Of a stretch of 64,000 bases of DNA, positions 47,820-59,600 are shown in pieces. Position numbers and translations under genes: made by a program. The DNA lies in NCBI GenBank assembly GCA_016758965.1, contig JAEPRB010000094.1, forward strand, positions 62,001 through 126,000, given 5' to 3'. Under the pieces are notes generated by a model, which did no database searches, was not told where the DNA came from, and saw nothing but the letters and a program-made list of their open reading frames with translations. How positions within the stretch are numbered: position 1 is the stretch's first letter; each line of letters begins with the position of its first letter. This DNA comes from Circinella minor (taxonomy: Eukaryota > Mucoromycota > Mucoromycetes > Mucorales > Lichtheimiaceae).

Positions 47820-49388
47820 TGATAATCTATTGTATTATTCAATGAAACGAGTATTACTTATCACGAAAGTCAATATTGAAAAAAGATAATATATTAAAAA
47901 AGATGATGAGCATATTACTTTGAATTAATGTCGGTGCTGTTATATTTACCTTCTTTAAGTAAATTTTCATCAAGTGTTCCGCATCAGATACGTAATCGCT
48001 ATTCTCACACAAGAAGATATCTTGTTCATCGATGGTACTTTCATCTTCTGTGGGAACACTTTCTTAATTCTTTTATCTTCCCTCATTCTCAGCTACGCGT
48101 CTCAAACTAACCAACGCTTAAATTATATATGCTTGTGTTGTATCTCTGTACAATACAGAAGAAGAAAAACGAGAAAAGAAAGGCCTTGATACCATGTATG
48201 AGGCAGGTAAAATTAATTGTTCCTAATTAGGAATTGACCCTAGTAGCGAAGCGAAAGGAATATTTATTCTATTGTAAGACGACAATTATATTTTATATAT
48301 GGATAGGAACTTATAACTATTTGAAAGAAAATAATGATAATAGCTAGCTATTTGTTATACGTACTCTGTATATGTAATATTACACACATATATTGTTGAA
48401 GTGATTAAATATTTTGTTCTTCGAGATGCATTTCGCTTTCTTGCTGTTCCCTTTACACTCAAGGATGCCACATACAGTACATGACCTTTTCTTTTTTTTT
48501 TACAGATGCCTTCAAGAAGATTATAATTCCTGCTGCTATCTGTATATATTTGTAATGCTATAATAGAATTTGAATCTGTTAACACTAAATTATGTTTCAA
48601 CTACAGTTAACACTTTTGAAGACATACTTATCACTTCAAATAAACTCGATTCCATAGCCCTGAATTCAATGGCAGTAGTTCGACTAATGGTAGATTCCCT
48701 ATTAATGGTTTGGTTGTCGACAATGTTATTGGAATTACTAACATCAGTAGAATTTTCATTTCCACACGCAATCATGAACTCTCAATTAGATAATGCTTTT
48801 GTTCCATTAGACTTTCTCTTGGCATTAGGATTTATTCCTTCTGTTTTTATTTCACGTCTTTTATTATTAAAGTTATATTCCACTGTGACACTATTGATGC
48901 AGACCATGACACCAATAACTTTTTTGAATATTGACGCTAATAAAGTAATAATGTATGAACTTTCTTCTCTTTTATGCTTTAAGTCTCAGCAACCTCACTC
49001 ACTTTAGCCGTGCCCACATTTTGGCGTAAATTATCAAATAACTATAAATGCTCATTAAACAACATATTTTCAGTCAATTATTGGTCCATGCTACCTTTGG
49101 TGGAATCGATAAATGTGAAGAATTAAAAGGTTTATTTGTCGACCCTGTATGGCAGCCATTATATATGTAATGAGAATTTTGGAGAGATATAAACCTTACT
49201 TGTATATATTAAACAATGGGTAGCTATTTACATTTTAATAGACAAACAATACTACATTCTCGGATTCATGAACTTTGCAAGCTTGTTGAATAAACACATC
49301 TTCTTTTTTACTATACGTCGAAAAACAATTATATGCGTTGCGATAAATGTTATGTTTTTATTATTTATTACTTTATCAATTAATAATA
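47820..49388. other. Intergenic with weak coding-like relics
   Basis: On the minus strand 48990-48590 reads basic, Asn/Ser-rich peptides ('EGINPNAKRKSNGTKALSN', a stop, then 'NNIVDNQTINRESTISRTTA'). 48505-48430 reads 'SVKGTARKRNASRRTKYL'. On the plus strand near 49083-49170 is 'GGIDKCEELKGLFVDPVWQP'. None can be assembled into a gene; they look like fragments of old insertions. Confidence 0.35.
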
Positions 49389-51542
49389 CTAGTCAGATTC
49401 AAATGTTTCTAATTTTTGTTTTGCATAACAAATTAATTCTTGGGAAACTGAAAAACAATTTTTTAATATCAATGTCTTTAACTTGGAACCTTTTCTATCA
49501 ATCAAGTACCGGATACCTTCGCCTGTCACATTGTGCAAACGTTCCAATCGAAGCTCCGTTAAACTTTCGATCCCACCAAGTGAAGCAATTAGATAATCAT
49601 TAACACAATCTAGTTCATCCAAACTAATGCTTATAACTTGTTGATGGCGCGATAATTTTTTGATAAATTCATACATGCCTTGACTCGTAATACCAAACAA
49701 AAGGGTAAACACGATGCTTTTTAGAGTTTTAATTTCTCCCAAAGCCAAAAGTATAGCATCCGTCATACCATGACAATATTGAATATCCACGTGGCGTAAT
49801 GAATTACCATCCTCAGATACTTTTGCATACTGTTTAAATAATTGAATTAAATTTCTTTTTGTTGTGATATTACTATGTATATCCGCATTGTATAATTTAA
49901 GCGCCTGAAGAAAAGGTTGTTGTTGTTGTTTTTGTTGATCTGAATATTTCGATAAAAAATTAATGAGTGGATTGATATCTTTAACGTTTAGAGCTCCTAA
50001 GTTAGCTAGAGATGATGTTGAATTGGACAGTGATCGTAGCAAAAAAGGTTGTAACCGAGGTGGTAAATTAATCACGATACTTGTTACATTTTCAAGTTTA
50101 AATTTTGGGAAAAAAATATCGAATTGTCGGGATTGCGAAGGTGATATATCGCCATGGACATTTGCAAAAATTGATTGAAGCGTTGCCTTATTTTTATATA
50201 TAATGGGTAAAAGTTCTGATACTGAAAAATAATGAAAACTACTGTTTGAAACTAACACCTTTAAACCTGTTGATGTTATCGTCGACCTTTTATTTGTAAC
50301 GGTTTGGACCTTGTTGTTGCTGTTGTCATTATAATTTGTATTATTATAGTCCGGAACTGTTGGAATACTGTCTCGATGGTTAAGCACCAAAACCTCCAAA
50401 TTTGTTGCAAGACAAGAAATAGGTTCAAGTACTGAAACTTCACACTGATCCATCATTAATTGACGTATTTTTCGACATTTTCCAAGTATAATTTTTATAT
50501 CTGGTCCACAAACATTACAATTTGAAATATCTAAGCTCACAAGTGGATGATCTTTAGAAACAATAGAAAAGTCTCCAATAGCATTGCTTAGGCCACCACC
50601 AAACGTCTGATATCGTAAATTCGTTAACGCATCACTGATAAATAGGATATTTGCCAAAGTGACCTCACTTCCATTTCGACCCACATGAACGTCTAAATTT
50701 TTTAATGTTTTGTTCATCCGCCACAATCCGTCAGAAAGCATGGATTTGAAAAAGTTTAAATCTTCGGTAGAACTTACTAATATGTTTTGTACGTAAATGT
50801 ATTTTTTTTTCACATTGTTAATATATAGATATACAATAGTATTCTTTTTTAACATCTTCATAATTAACACACCTGTCATTTCCAATGATTGGATTTTCTT
50901 AAAACGTCCAGGTCGTATATTTTGTAAATATTTCTGATGTACAGAGTCGTGAATGTTTTTCAATGTAAAGTATCTAACACGTGGTGCAACATGGCCAAGT
51001 ATGCTAGCAATTCGAATATTTACAACAGTAGTATTATCAATTGATATATATTTCCAAGCATCAGGAGATTCAATCGTTCGTTCACGCCATGTTTTGGATA
51101 CCGATAGACATGTAGCTTTGCTAGTTTTTGATAATCGCGATACAATTTCATTCACAATCTCCATTGGTAAACAGGCCAGAAAATCAATACGCTTTGCATT
51201 GTACACCTCCATCATAGTTTGTTCCCTTGCTAATAAAAGTTGTTGAATATCGAATGTGTTCGTTACGCTCCTTAAACCATTGTCATATGTCAACAGCGCC
51301 TTTTTTTTATACCCGTACATTAAATAGGCTTCACCTTTACGAATAAAACCGACTGCTGAATGAGGTAGAAGATTGATCATTTGTTCTGCATCAGCTAGAG
51401 CTATATCTGGAGTTCCTTGTTTTAAATATGTTTGCCATTGAGCTTCAAGTTTCTGAAATGTTGTTGACCCCTGTTTACTAACAGCCACGGAAGGTGTTGT
51501 GTATTGAATGTTTTGTGCTGATTCTACAGTTTCTTTATACAT
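49389..51542 (-). CDS. TPR/F-box/leucine-rich-repeat protein, paralogue 3
   Basis: Two exons, 51542-50873 and 50776-49389, give 685 aa. The intron 50777-50872 (ACAG|GTGTGTTAA...ATATTAG|TA) is 96 nt without a stop, so the unspliced frame reads 717 aa. It is at the same place and phase as in the two neighbours. The N-terminal TPR-like region is shorter than in the others (about residues 40-95: 'DIALADAEQMINLLPHSAVG', 'KKALLTYDNGLRSV'). The F-box is at about 118-168 ('IDFLACLPMEIVNEIVSRLS' to 'DAWKYISIDN'), with degenerate LRRs to the end ('TSQGMYEFIKKLSRHQ', 'VTGEGIRYLIDRKGS'). A poly-Gln stretch and an Asn-rich loop interrupt the LRR part. It lies 4.8 kb from paralogue 2, the gap being filled by MITEs and gene relics. 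Confidence 0.87.
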   Translation of the reverse strand: MYKETVESAQNIQYTTPSVAVSKQGSTTFQKLEAQWQTYLKQGTPDIALADAEQMINLLPHSAVGFIRKGEAYLMYGYKKKALLTYDNGLRSVTNTFDIQQLLLAREQTMMEVYNAKRIDFLACLPMEIVNEIVSRLSKTSKATCLSVSKTWRERTIESPDAWKYISIDNTTVVNIRIASILGHVAPRVRYFTLKNIHDSVHQKYLQNIRPGRFKKIQSLEMTGVLIMKMLKKNTIVYLYINNVKKKYIYVQNILVSSTEDLNFFKSMLSDGLWRMNKTLKNLDVHVGRNGSEVTLANILFISDALTNLRYQTFGGGLSNAIGDFSIVSKDHPLVSLDISNCNVCGPDIKIILGKCRKIRQLMMDQCEVSVLEPISCLATNLEVLVLNHRDSIPTVPDYNNTNYNDNSNNKVQTVTNKRSTITSTGLKVLVSNSSFHYFSVSELLPIIYKNKATLQSIFANVHGDISPSQSRQFDIFFPKFKLENVTSIVINLPPRLQPFLLRSLSNSTSSLANLGALNVKDINPLINFLSKYSDQQKQQQQPFLQALKLYNADIHSNITTKRNLIQLFKQYAKVSEDGNSLRHVDIQYCHGMTDAILLALGEIKTLKSIVFTLLFGITSQGMYEFIKKLSRHQQVISISLDELDCVNDYLIASLGGIESLTELRLERLHNVTGEGIRYLIDRKGSKLKTLILKNCFSVSQELICYAKQKLETFESD

Positions 51543-51950
51543 AGTACGTAGTAAGTTGTCTTTTTGTTGTTATTATTAATATTATACTTGTTACGTAAAG
51601 GTTTTTAAATTATATTGAATGTTAATAATGATGGGTTAAAAGAAAAGAGAACGAAAGAATCAATACTTCCGGAGGAATTATTTTTATATAAAACTCGATA
51701 CATAATTAGTCTCATCTTCGTTATTCTTTTTGTAGTCAGTTGAAAGCTCTTTCATGAAACAAAGAGATCAAATAAATAATTTCATTCATTTCTTTACACA
51801 ATGTTTGTAGTTTGACGGGTATAGGATATAATTAGTCTGTTGGACCATGGGAAAAAAAACAATGGAGACGAGGGAACATGATCATTGTTGTTTTTTCTTT
51901 TAGGACAGATCAAATGAGAAATTATAGGTTGTGTTAAAGTACCTGGAGCC
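51543..51950. other. Promoter side of F-box paralogue 3
   Basis: AT-rich upstream region of the minus-strand gene; no distinct element identified. Confidence 0.4.
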
Positions 51951-51954
51951 AATT

Positions 51955-52310
51955 ATTTTATAAGTTAAGCAACAATTTCAGCCAATGAAATCATGATTTA
52001 ACGCCTATATGCTACCTAAGCGTATGTGTACTAAGAGCGCTTATGCGCGTATGGTATTTTCCTTTTTGTTTTGTTTGAAAAAAAATTATACAACACATGC
52101 ATTCCCTCTTGTTATAATATGGATAACGACGATGTGTCTTCGCCAGATAAACGCGGTCCTGGTAGACCGTTCGGTAGTAAAAATAGACTAAAATGTAAAA
52201 AACGTCTTTCTGCCTAGAATAGTAGTGCTTGAATTGTAAAAGGGAAATTTGTGGCCAACTATTGGGTGAGTTAAGAAGATGTTAATTGAGCCAATGAAAT
52301 CACGACTTAA
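51955..52310. repeat. Pair of ~50 bp direct repeats flanking a small AT-hook ORF
   Basis: 51955-52002 ('CCAATTATTTTATAAGTTAA' ... 'AGCCAATGAAATCATGATTT') and 52254-52310 ('CCAACTATTGGGTGAGTTAA' ... 'AGCCAATGAAATCACGACTT') are direct repeats of about 75-80% identity. They leave about 250 bp between them that contain the ORF at 52119-52217. This could be a tiny LTR-like or tandem duplication; no target duplication was found. Confidence 0.6.
52119..52217 (+). CDS. Putative 32-aa AT-hook peptide
   Basis: The frame reads MDNDDVSSPDKRGPGRPFGS then KNRLKCKKRLSA, ending in TAG. The 'RGPGRPFGSKNR' core is a textbook extended AT-hook (GRP flanked by basic residues), a minor-groove DNA-binding motif. 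Such motifs are frequent in fungal transposon proteins, so this is either a fragment or first exon of one, or a true microprotein. A TA-rich stretch and CTCTTG precede the ATG, but no splice partner is evident. Confidence 0.4.
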   Translation: MDNDDVSSPDKRGPGRPFGSKNRLKCKKRLSA

Positions 52311-52927
52311 CTGTTCGAAATATATATATTTTTATTGTTACATATATAAATGTCATTAAAAAGGCAGTAATTAATGTAAACGGTGAAGATATAATACTAT
52401 AATTGTTAAACCAGAAATCTGATTAGCTTTGAGAAGTCTAAGCTACCGATAGTATGTTGTATTTTAAGCAATAACATATAAATATATAATATAAATATAT
52501 ATAATAAAAGCCAGCGTATTATAAGATATATTAATATTATTACATGGAAATTGAAAACTTATACGTAGCACTATTATACCATTGAAGCTAAAATTGTTAA
52601 TCGCAAGTATTAATGTTTGAATGAACACAAAGGAATAAAACTTTTTGTACCTATATACATATGATATAAAAATGTACATTGTATCAACACTGTGTAAACT
52701 GATTTTTTTTATATACGGGATGCCAACCTTTACCTTGTCGCTTTGGGATATGATAAAATATAGCGACAACAATCGATCTATTTCCAATTCTTACTGTTTC
52801 TGATCGACTAGAAAAGAGATAAACAGAAAGTTCTTTGTAATGATCAACGATAAATTCAAGCAAGAGGAGATGCTACGTGATAGGAAAAGATGAGTTGTTT
52901 GGTAAATCAAAGATATATTTCACTTCA
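52311..52927. other. Intergenic, AT-rich
   Basis: Contains short (TA)-rich tracts near 52480-52510; no gene recognised. Confidence 0.45.
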
Positions 52928-53248
52928 TTACGTATCTCCTTCAAGAACATTAGTAACTTGACTTGAAATACTATCACTTGTTTGATTTTCAACTATTTCA
53001 TATTCACGCGAACGATCCAAACATGCTTGTGCTTTATCTTTATAAAATGCTTTGTTCTTGGTTTCATTAAAAGATTTATCAACACTTTCAATAAATCTTG
53101 GATCATATGATGCAGTATTATCAATAGCCTTCTTGAGCCAGTCTTCTTTGTTACACTTGTAAGCTGGATAAAGACTAGTCATGGTTGTGAGCCAAAGCTT
53201 TGAAGCTGAATAATAACGAAAAAAATAGCTCAACCAATTATGGAACAT
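52928..53248 (-). CDS. Small unrecognised protein, 106 aa
   Basis: A single uninterrupted frame begins MFHNWLSYFFRYYSASKLWL and continues 'YKCNKEDWLKKAIDNTASYD', 'DKSFNETKNKAFYKDKAQAC', ending 'VTNVLEGDT'. The N-terminus is hydrophobic and aromatic; the rest is highly charged and probably helical. Composition is coding-like and unlike the surrounding AT-rich DNA. The upstream region has a TATTTATAC box (about 53292) and a CT-rich leader, so ATG at 53248 is preferred. An internal Met at about 53184 or a TTATTCAG acceptor at about 53208 are alternatives. No family recognised. Confidence 0.5.
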   Translation of the reverse strand: MFHNWLSYFFRYYSASKLWLTTMTSLYPAYKCNKEDWLKKAIDNTASYDPRFIESVDKSFNETKNKAFYKDKAQACLDRSREYEIVENQTSDSISSQVTNVLEGDT

Positions 53249-53393
53249 TTTTTTGTAAACAAAAAAAAAAGCACAGTAACTGGGTGTATAAATATTTGGA
53301 ACGCGTCATCTCGCGCACGCGACACGTTTTTTTTTCTTTCTTTTTCTTTTTCTTGACACATCCATTTTTACATATTATGAATCATACATCATA

Positions 53394-55985
53394 ATGTCAT
53401 AATCAACAACACAAAAGCAACCAGCAGCCATCATAATTGAAGAAGGTTCAGTTAGTTTAGGAAAACGTAAAAGACAAACAACGTCGAAAGATGACAAAAA
53501 ATTTTACATGATTTAGTCAAAGAAGTTTTGCAACAAAAATTATCAAATATTATCAGTGAAAACATTAAAAAGTACAACAAATAAGAAATGGTGGTACAGA
53601 GGATCCCCGTTAATTTCATAGAGCCATTTTCAATTTTTTTTGTGAAAATAAGGGGGTGTGAAAATTAATGGATACTATGAAATTTTTTCATATATTGAAT
53701 ACTTTAGCTTGTATCTTTTTTTAATGTATCAAAATACGTACGTATTAATTAATAAATTATTTCTATGTGCTTTTTCTTAATGAATTTTTGTAACTACTTC
53801 TTTTTCTTATTTGAGGATGTCTATGTATTATAACTTTTTTTTCCTGAAAAAGAAAAGCTATACTGGCACTATGGGTTAAAAATGAGTTCGACTTGTTAAC
53901 GGCACCTGATATTAATGCAATATCCAAAGGCTTAAAGAGGAAAAGCAAGAAGAAAATAAACATACAAGTGGCGTAAGAAAAAAGCAACTTATCCTGTATA
54001 CTAATTTAATTGTGATCCTTATACGTACTTATCACATAAATATTTTTTTAAATTTATCCGTTAAGGATTCAATGCCGGTAGGTGCTGTGAAAGTGAAATA
54101 AAGGGGAATGTGAAAATTTTCTTATGTTATTTTTACCATTCCTTGATTTTTGGTGAAGTTAATGAGGTGTGAAAATTAACGGGTGTGAAATTAACGGGGA
54201 TCCTCTGTATTTCTTGAAACAAAAAGACTTACCCGCAAGGATCACTAGAAATGGTCAGCAACCTTGCCAAAACAAATCATAATATTAATCGAACTACAAG
54301 CAAATAAGCAATGCGTTAACAAGTTTAGGTGGCACGAAACAATTATGGGAACAAGTTAAAAAGGACCATTCCACGCGTTTGTACAAGGAACATAAGGATA
54401 AAGCTTTGTCACAACAACAACAACAACAACAAGAGGAACAACCACCACCTGAAAATGATGAGGATGAAGCAAATTTAATTGACGACAACGAAGACAAATT
54501 ACGAATGACTTCGGCCGTTGCAATTGTCAGTGTGTTACGTGATGATATTCCCAATGACCTGGTTTACGACTCACTAAAGCAAGGAGCAATGGACGCAACT
54601 ACAACAGTATCAAATGTTAGTGCTCTTGTTCGGATGACATTATTATCACTGGCTCAGCATAATATATCAATTATCAAAAGGGACGACGTTCAGCCCAAAA
54701 GAGAAAAGTCCTGTTTTGATATTACGAAGAATTTACCAAAGTCATTTACTATTCGTAACGGAGAAAGAACCCTTGGACAACATAAACAAGATTATGGTTG
54801 CTCCCCCAAATCTTGCTCTAAAGGAACAACTTGATAAGTTATGCAAGCCCAATACCAGAGCAAAAGATTTACAAGAAATATGCACCAACGTTCACCTATA
54901 CAGTTTATACAGTCGCATCATCTTGGAAATAAAAAAGATAATAACAACGATACCATCCACCCCTTATGGGCTGACCTTATTTTCAAGAAGTACAACCTTA
55001 CTTCAACGGGAGACGGTTCAAGCATCACAACAGCAACAACAGTCAAAGAATTCAATACAAATTTACAAAATCCCAACGTTACTTGATCCTTATTTTTCTT
55101 CGAGTACATTTGGCTCCTGAACGTGAACAAAAGACAATCGTACGCGCCAAGACACTTATTCAAAAAACAAAGGAGAAAAAACAACAACAATCTTCGACAT
55201 TACAACCTCAACAATTATCAAGAAAACAAATTAAGTCCAAGATTCAGCATAAATGTCATCAAATGGCAAAGCATATACGGCACGGAAAACTTTACGAAGA
55301 TGATGAACATAAATACGCAACGCGTGTCCAATCCTGGCTTCCATTCTAAAAGATCTTCGGAGCGGTATAATTTATTTTTATTATTACTTTTGATGTTTAT
55401 TATTTATCTATGAATAGATTTAATAATAATTCTACAACAGGGAAAATCGGGTATTAATCGAGATTCATTTGGCGCAACCGGTTATTGGATTGGCGGGTAC
55501 AACAACTCTACTATCACCCGACAGTATAACCCTTCCCCCACCACCACAACAGCATCATCAACTACAACCAGTAAATTCCAACTGGATGAAAAATTTAGTT
55601 TGGTTTCGCAATCACTCCGTTCGTATGGTATATATTTTAAGTAACCAAGACGATGAGCATGTGTGTAAAGTAAACCAAAAATCTTATCAAATAATTTAAC
55701 TGTTATATATTCATTTATCATAGGTGCAAGTCAGACATCCACTGTTATTCATGGACCATTTAAGAGCACTTATATCTTTCCCCTTCCCTCATTTTATTCC
55801 CCAGGAATTGTATAAGCGCCAAATTATAGTGTCCACCCCATATAATAGCAATGATATTACCATGGCAACAAAGTTAATCCAGCAATTGTTGTTATACGTG
55901 AAGAACATGTCTATGGAATAGAAGAAAAAATCGAAGTCATACCAAGAACTTACAAAAAAAAATCATTATTCCATGCATTCACTGT
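53394..55985 (+). pseudogene. Decayed, unrecognised protein-coding gene, split by a MITE
   Basis: It starts ATG TCA TAA at 53394 (third codon a stop), then reads 'KQPAAIIIEEGSVSLGKRKR', a basic nuclear-type stretch, and after a shift 'LHDLVKEVLQQKLSNIISEN'. The MITE 53597-54207 then interrupts. Coding-like sequence resumes with 'NALTSLGGTKQLWEQVKKDH' and a good frame at 54319-54834 containing Gln(7), an acidic stretch and 'SVLRDDIPNDLVYDSLKQGA'. Further pieces follow in shifted frames: 'LALKEQLDKLCKPNTRAKDL', 'HPLWADLIFKKYNLTSTGDG', 'LSPRFSINVIKWQSIYGTEN', 'GATGYWIGGYNNSTITRQYN', and across a plausible intron (G|GTATAT at 55629, ATAG at 55723) 'GASQTSTVIHGPFKSTYIFP'. At least four frame breaks make it a pseudogene. 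No known domain was identified. Confidence 0.5.
53597..54207. mobile_element. 611 bp pogo/Tigger-like MITE, TA target duplication
   Basis: TIRs: left CAGAGGATCCCCGTTAATTT, right in reverse complement CAGAGGATCCCCGTTAATTT, identical over at least 23 bp (both continue CA). TA lies outside both ends (53595-53596 and 54208-54209). It shares the CCCCGTTAATTTCA core with 24727-25319, so the two belong to one family. The perfect TIR suggests a fairly recent insertion. No transposase inside. Confidence 0.9.
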
Positions 55986-56605
55986 AATTATTTTTAAAAG
56001 AAATACATGATAAAACCTTTTCCTAATAGATAATAATAATACTAATTTTCGTTTTTCTTTTTATCATTAGGAATGCACATCAAAGAAAGAAAAAAAAAAG
56101 GAGAGAAAGAAAGAAAGATAATATGATTATGATGGATGGAGGAAATAATAGGAGAGAGCAAGAACAAACAAGAGGGAAGGATAAAAAAGGAAGAAAAAAA
56201 GAATATTTTTTATGAAGAATATAAAAGTGAAAATAAGAAGAAAATGTATTATACATGAAGAAGTGTGTCCTTTTTAAAAGTGTGTATTTGTGTTTGTATG
56301 GTCACCTTCTAGTTATGTGAATAAGATGTGAAGGATATGAATATATATATGTGTGCGTGTGCGTGTAAAAGTAATGTGTGTTGTAGCTGTATAAATTGAG
56401 TGAGTGTGTGTGAGACAATGTGTGTTTTGGTTTGTATATTAATGATGTAATATAATATAATAGAAGGGAAAAGAAATATGCTTTTGTTATTGTTGTTGTA
56501 TTATAAATTGTTACGTATAGAAGTGGTGAATTGTTGTTATTGTTATTGTGGTAGTGAATGTGATGGATGTATGATGATGGTTGTTAACTTTTCATTTTTT
56601 ATTTT
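55986..56605. other. Intergenic / 3' flank of the Not1 gene
   Basis: Purine-rich then GT-rich low-complexity DNA (AGAAAG and GTGTGTG tracts at 56085-56440). No gene seen. Confidence 0.6.
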
Positions 56606-59600
56606 TTATCGAGACACGCTTTCAAAGAGTCTTTCAATATCTGTTGCACATCGAACAAACTTGTATTCCCAGAATTTATAACATGGATTTTTCATCAATT
56701 CGATAAAAGTGATTAAAAGACCCCATGGATGAGGACGGTTTACAATTAATCGTTCCAATAATACACGTGTAATTTGTTCCTTGATGAATTCATCATCAGT
56801 TTCCTTGAACAGCGAAAGTAAAACACAACTGAAATAATGTGTATGGCTATTGGGATAACGTAATTGATTGGCAATTGCACCCAAATAAAGATAACGACCT
56901 ATTATGATTTTGTATTGTTGTAAATAATATACTCTCTCCAATATTTTTTTATGTGTATATATGTGTGTGTCTGTATTATATATATATATTTACCTTCAGG
57001 ATCCAATTCAACAAGAACTTGTTCAAGCGTCTTCCAATGTATACTTTGATGCACCTGAGTTTGTTTTCCAATACCATCCAATCCAACATAAAAGACAAAT
57101 GCATTGATTTTGGCTACATCATAATCATCACCTGTTCGCAATTGATCACAAATTGAATTAATAAAGTTGGATGGTGTCTGAGTCTTCAAATACTCGTCAA
57201 TTTGTTCCTTAAAGTTGCCTGATTCAAGAGCTGCTGTATAATCGGAAAGAATTTGGGGCTCTGAACGAATTTCAGGGAGCAAATCCACCTTGAGCTGAGG
57301 AGTAAATGGATCAGGCAAACGCATATTACGAGGGAACGCACTCAAGACCAAATTTCGTAATTGCATACAAGAAGCAGGGATCACATCACAGAAACTTTGA
57401 TGATAATCACATAAGAATTCCGGGAAATCATGTAATAAGACCAATAACATTCGTAAGGTACCCTTATATAATAATCGAGTAGTATCTCGAAGTTCAGTTG
57501 ATAAATAAGGGCTCATGAATTGTAATCCTGAAATCAATAAACGATGGAATAATGCACGACCCTAAATAAGCGAAAGAGAAAAAAAAATAACAAGAATGTC
57601 AGTTATATATATAGCTATAAATATCCAATCTATTGAAACCCCTTTTGTGATAAAAAAAAAAAAGAATTATAAATATAAACGTACTGCCTGATTCTCGGTC
57701 AATAATAATTTGGGCATAAACATTCGATGAGAAATTAATTGGAACCAGGCAAATGTAAATCCAGGGAAATGTCTTGGCTGAACCACGTACAAAACATTAC
57801 CAATAGCAGACAATGCAGTTAAACAAAGTGCATCCGAGCTACGGTGATACTCGTTCAACAAGCTCACAAACAGTCGCATAAAAGGGCGTTGGTCAAACTG
57901 CTGTTGTCGCGCTTCGTGATAGCGTGCCAAAACCACAATAATGACAGATAAGAATTGTGTCAAATCATAATTACGTTCTCCACTGTTTTCAATAAGCAGA
58001 TTAGAGTAACCTGCAAGAAGTTTGGCTAAGGCATCCATGGGGATATAGACTGATAGTTTGTTTGTATCCTTGTCCATTTGTCGCATGGCATGTTCGACAG
58101 AAGTTTCAATGGCAATACGGAAAAATAAGGGTACGGTTTCGTTGCTGCCATTCTTGAAAATACCTTGATCAAAAAGTTGTATAATAAATGCATGTCGTGA
58201 TTGTTCGGTGGCTGCTGCAAGTTGACAATGCTTGACCCAGTCAACAAATTGAACTCGGAATTGTTCACGAATGGATGCTTCATATTCGCTTCGTTCAATG
58301 GCTGTCAATTGTCGTAACTCATTCATCAATAGTTTGACACTGTCGGGAGCAGGACTGCGAATACGACTCAATGCTTCCAAAGATGTAATCATATCTTGTC
58401 GTGTAGCCAATGGGGGATCAGCAAAAAGAGTTGCATGAATCAATCGAGCTGTATAATCCGTGGCACTAGTATGTCCTTGTTCAACAAGTCGAGCCAATTC
58501 ACGGTCATAATCAGGTAAATGGATCATTCCTCCCTTGATCAATGCAAGTGTCACTGGTAGTACAAATTTACGTTCGTCGTCAGCTCGACCCACCCATGCC
58601 TTGACTTGTTGAGCGACTTCAGGTGAGATTTCACATAAACGATCCAAAAGTACAACATGTGTTTCAATAGCCAACTGTGTTTCACTACGGTATAAGAGAT
58701 GCATCAATCGTTGAGCAAGTTCACGTACAATTTCAGCTTTGTCATAACTTGACATCACCGCCAAAAGAATTTCACGGATGATCAATCGAATATCATGTTG
58801 AGCTGGAAGTGAATCAAAACTGGGTAAATGATATTGATTTGCAAGAGTACTAAGTTCCAATACAAGATGAGCACTACGTTCAATAATTTGTGCACTGTTC
58901 GTAGGACCTTGACCAGTAGATCCTTGCATTGATAAAGCATCGTATTGTCCATGATTCATATTACGATTACCACCAGCAGCAGCACTAGGTGTCATAGGAC
59001 TAGAATACTGGTCCATTCCGACTTGACCGTCAATGAGGGCCTCGTTTGTTGCATTATTCATTGTCTTTAATCGTGGAAGTCTTGCAAATTCTTCATAAAC
59101 ACCAAGATAACCAGGTTGAACACCCCCAGGTGTGATACGAAGAGGAGGAGGTAGTCTAGCTACGTAGCGAGCCATAGGTGCATATTCAGGATCAATGTAA
59201 GTTTGATCAGGTCGTTGTTCACGATGGTTTCGACGTGTAGCATATGATTCCATGAGTGCACGATCAACCTGAGATTTTGCTTTGTGAATAACTACCCTTT
59301 CAACAACAACACATGCTAATTCCATATTATCTGCTGCAGTGACAAAAGCAGCTTGTTCAGCAAGCGTCTATATATAAATAAAAATACATAAGTAAATTTG
59401 TTCCAAAAACTTCTTTGTTTTTTTTATAACTTTCTTAATACTTACGTCAGCGATGCCATGATGAACAAATACAGCGTGCAAGCCGGAAACCAATGTAGGT
59501 TTTAAAGATTCTTTACATGTGACAATTGCAAATCCACTAGCCAATCCGGATACCATCATATAAGCAGCTTCACGCATCTTTTCTTCATCTGAATCTAAGG

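Noticed and set aside
48570..49007. 145-codon plus-strand frame with hydrophobic stretches, at first sight a membrane protein
   Set aside because: The hydrophobic look comes from reading the antisense of a minus-strand Asn/Ser/Lys-rich relic; the minus strand looks more like old coding sequence.
55469..55921. Plus-strand frame (VNSNWMKNLVWFRNHSVRM, continuing across the intron) as an independent gene
   Set aside because: A second frame over the same exons (GATGYWIGGYNN) is more protein-like and continues the pseudogene; the longer frame has no start context or motif.
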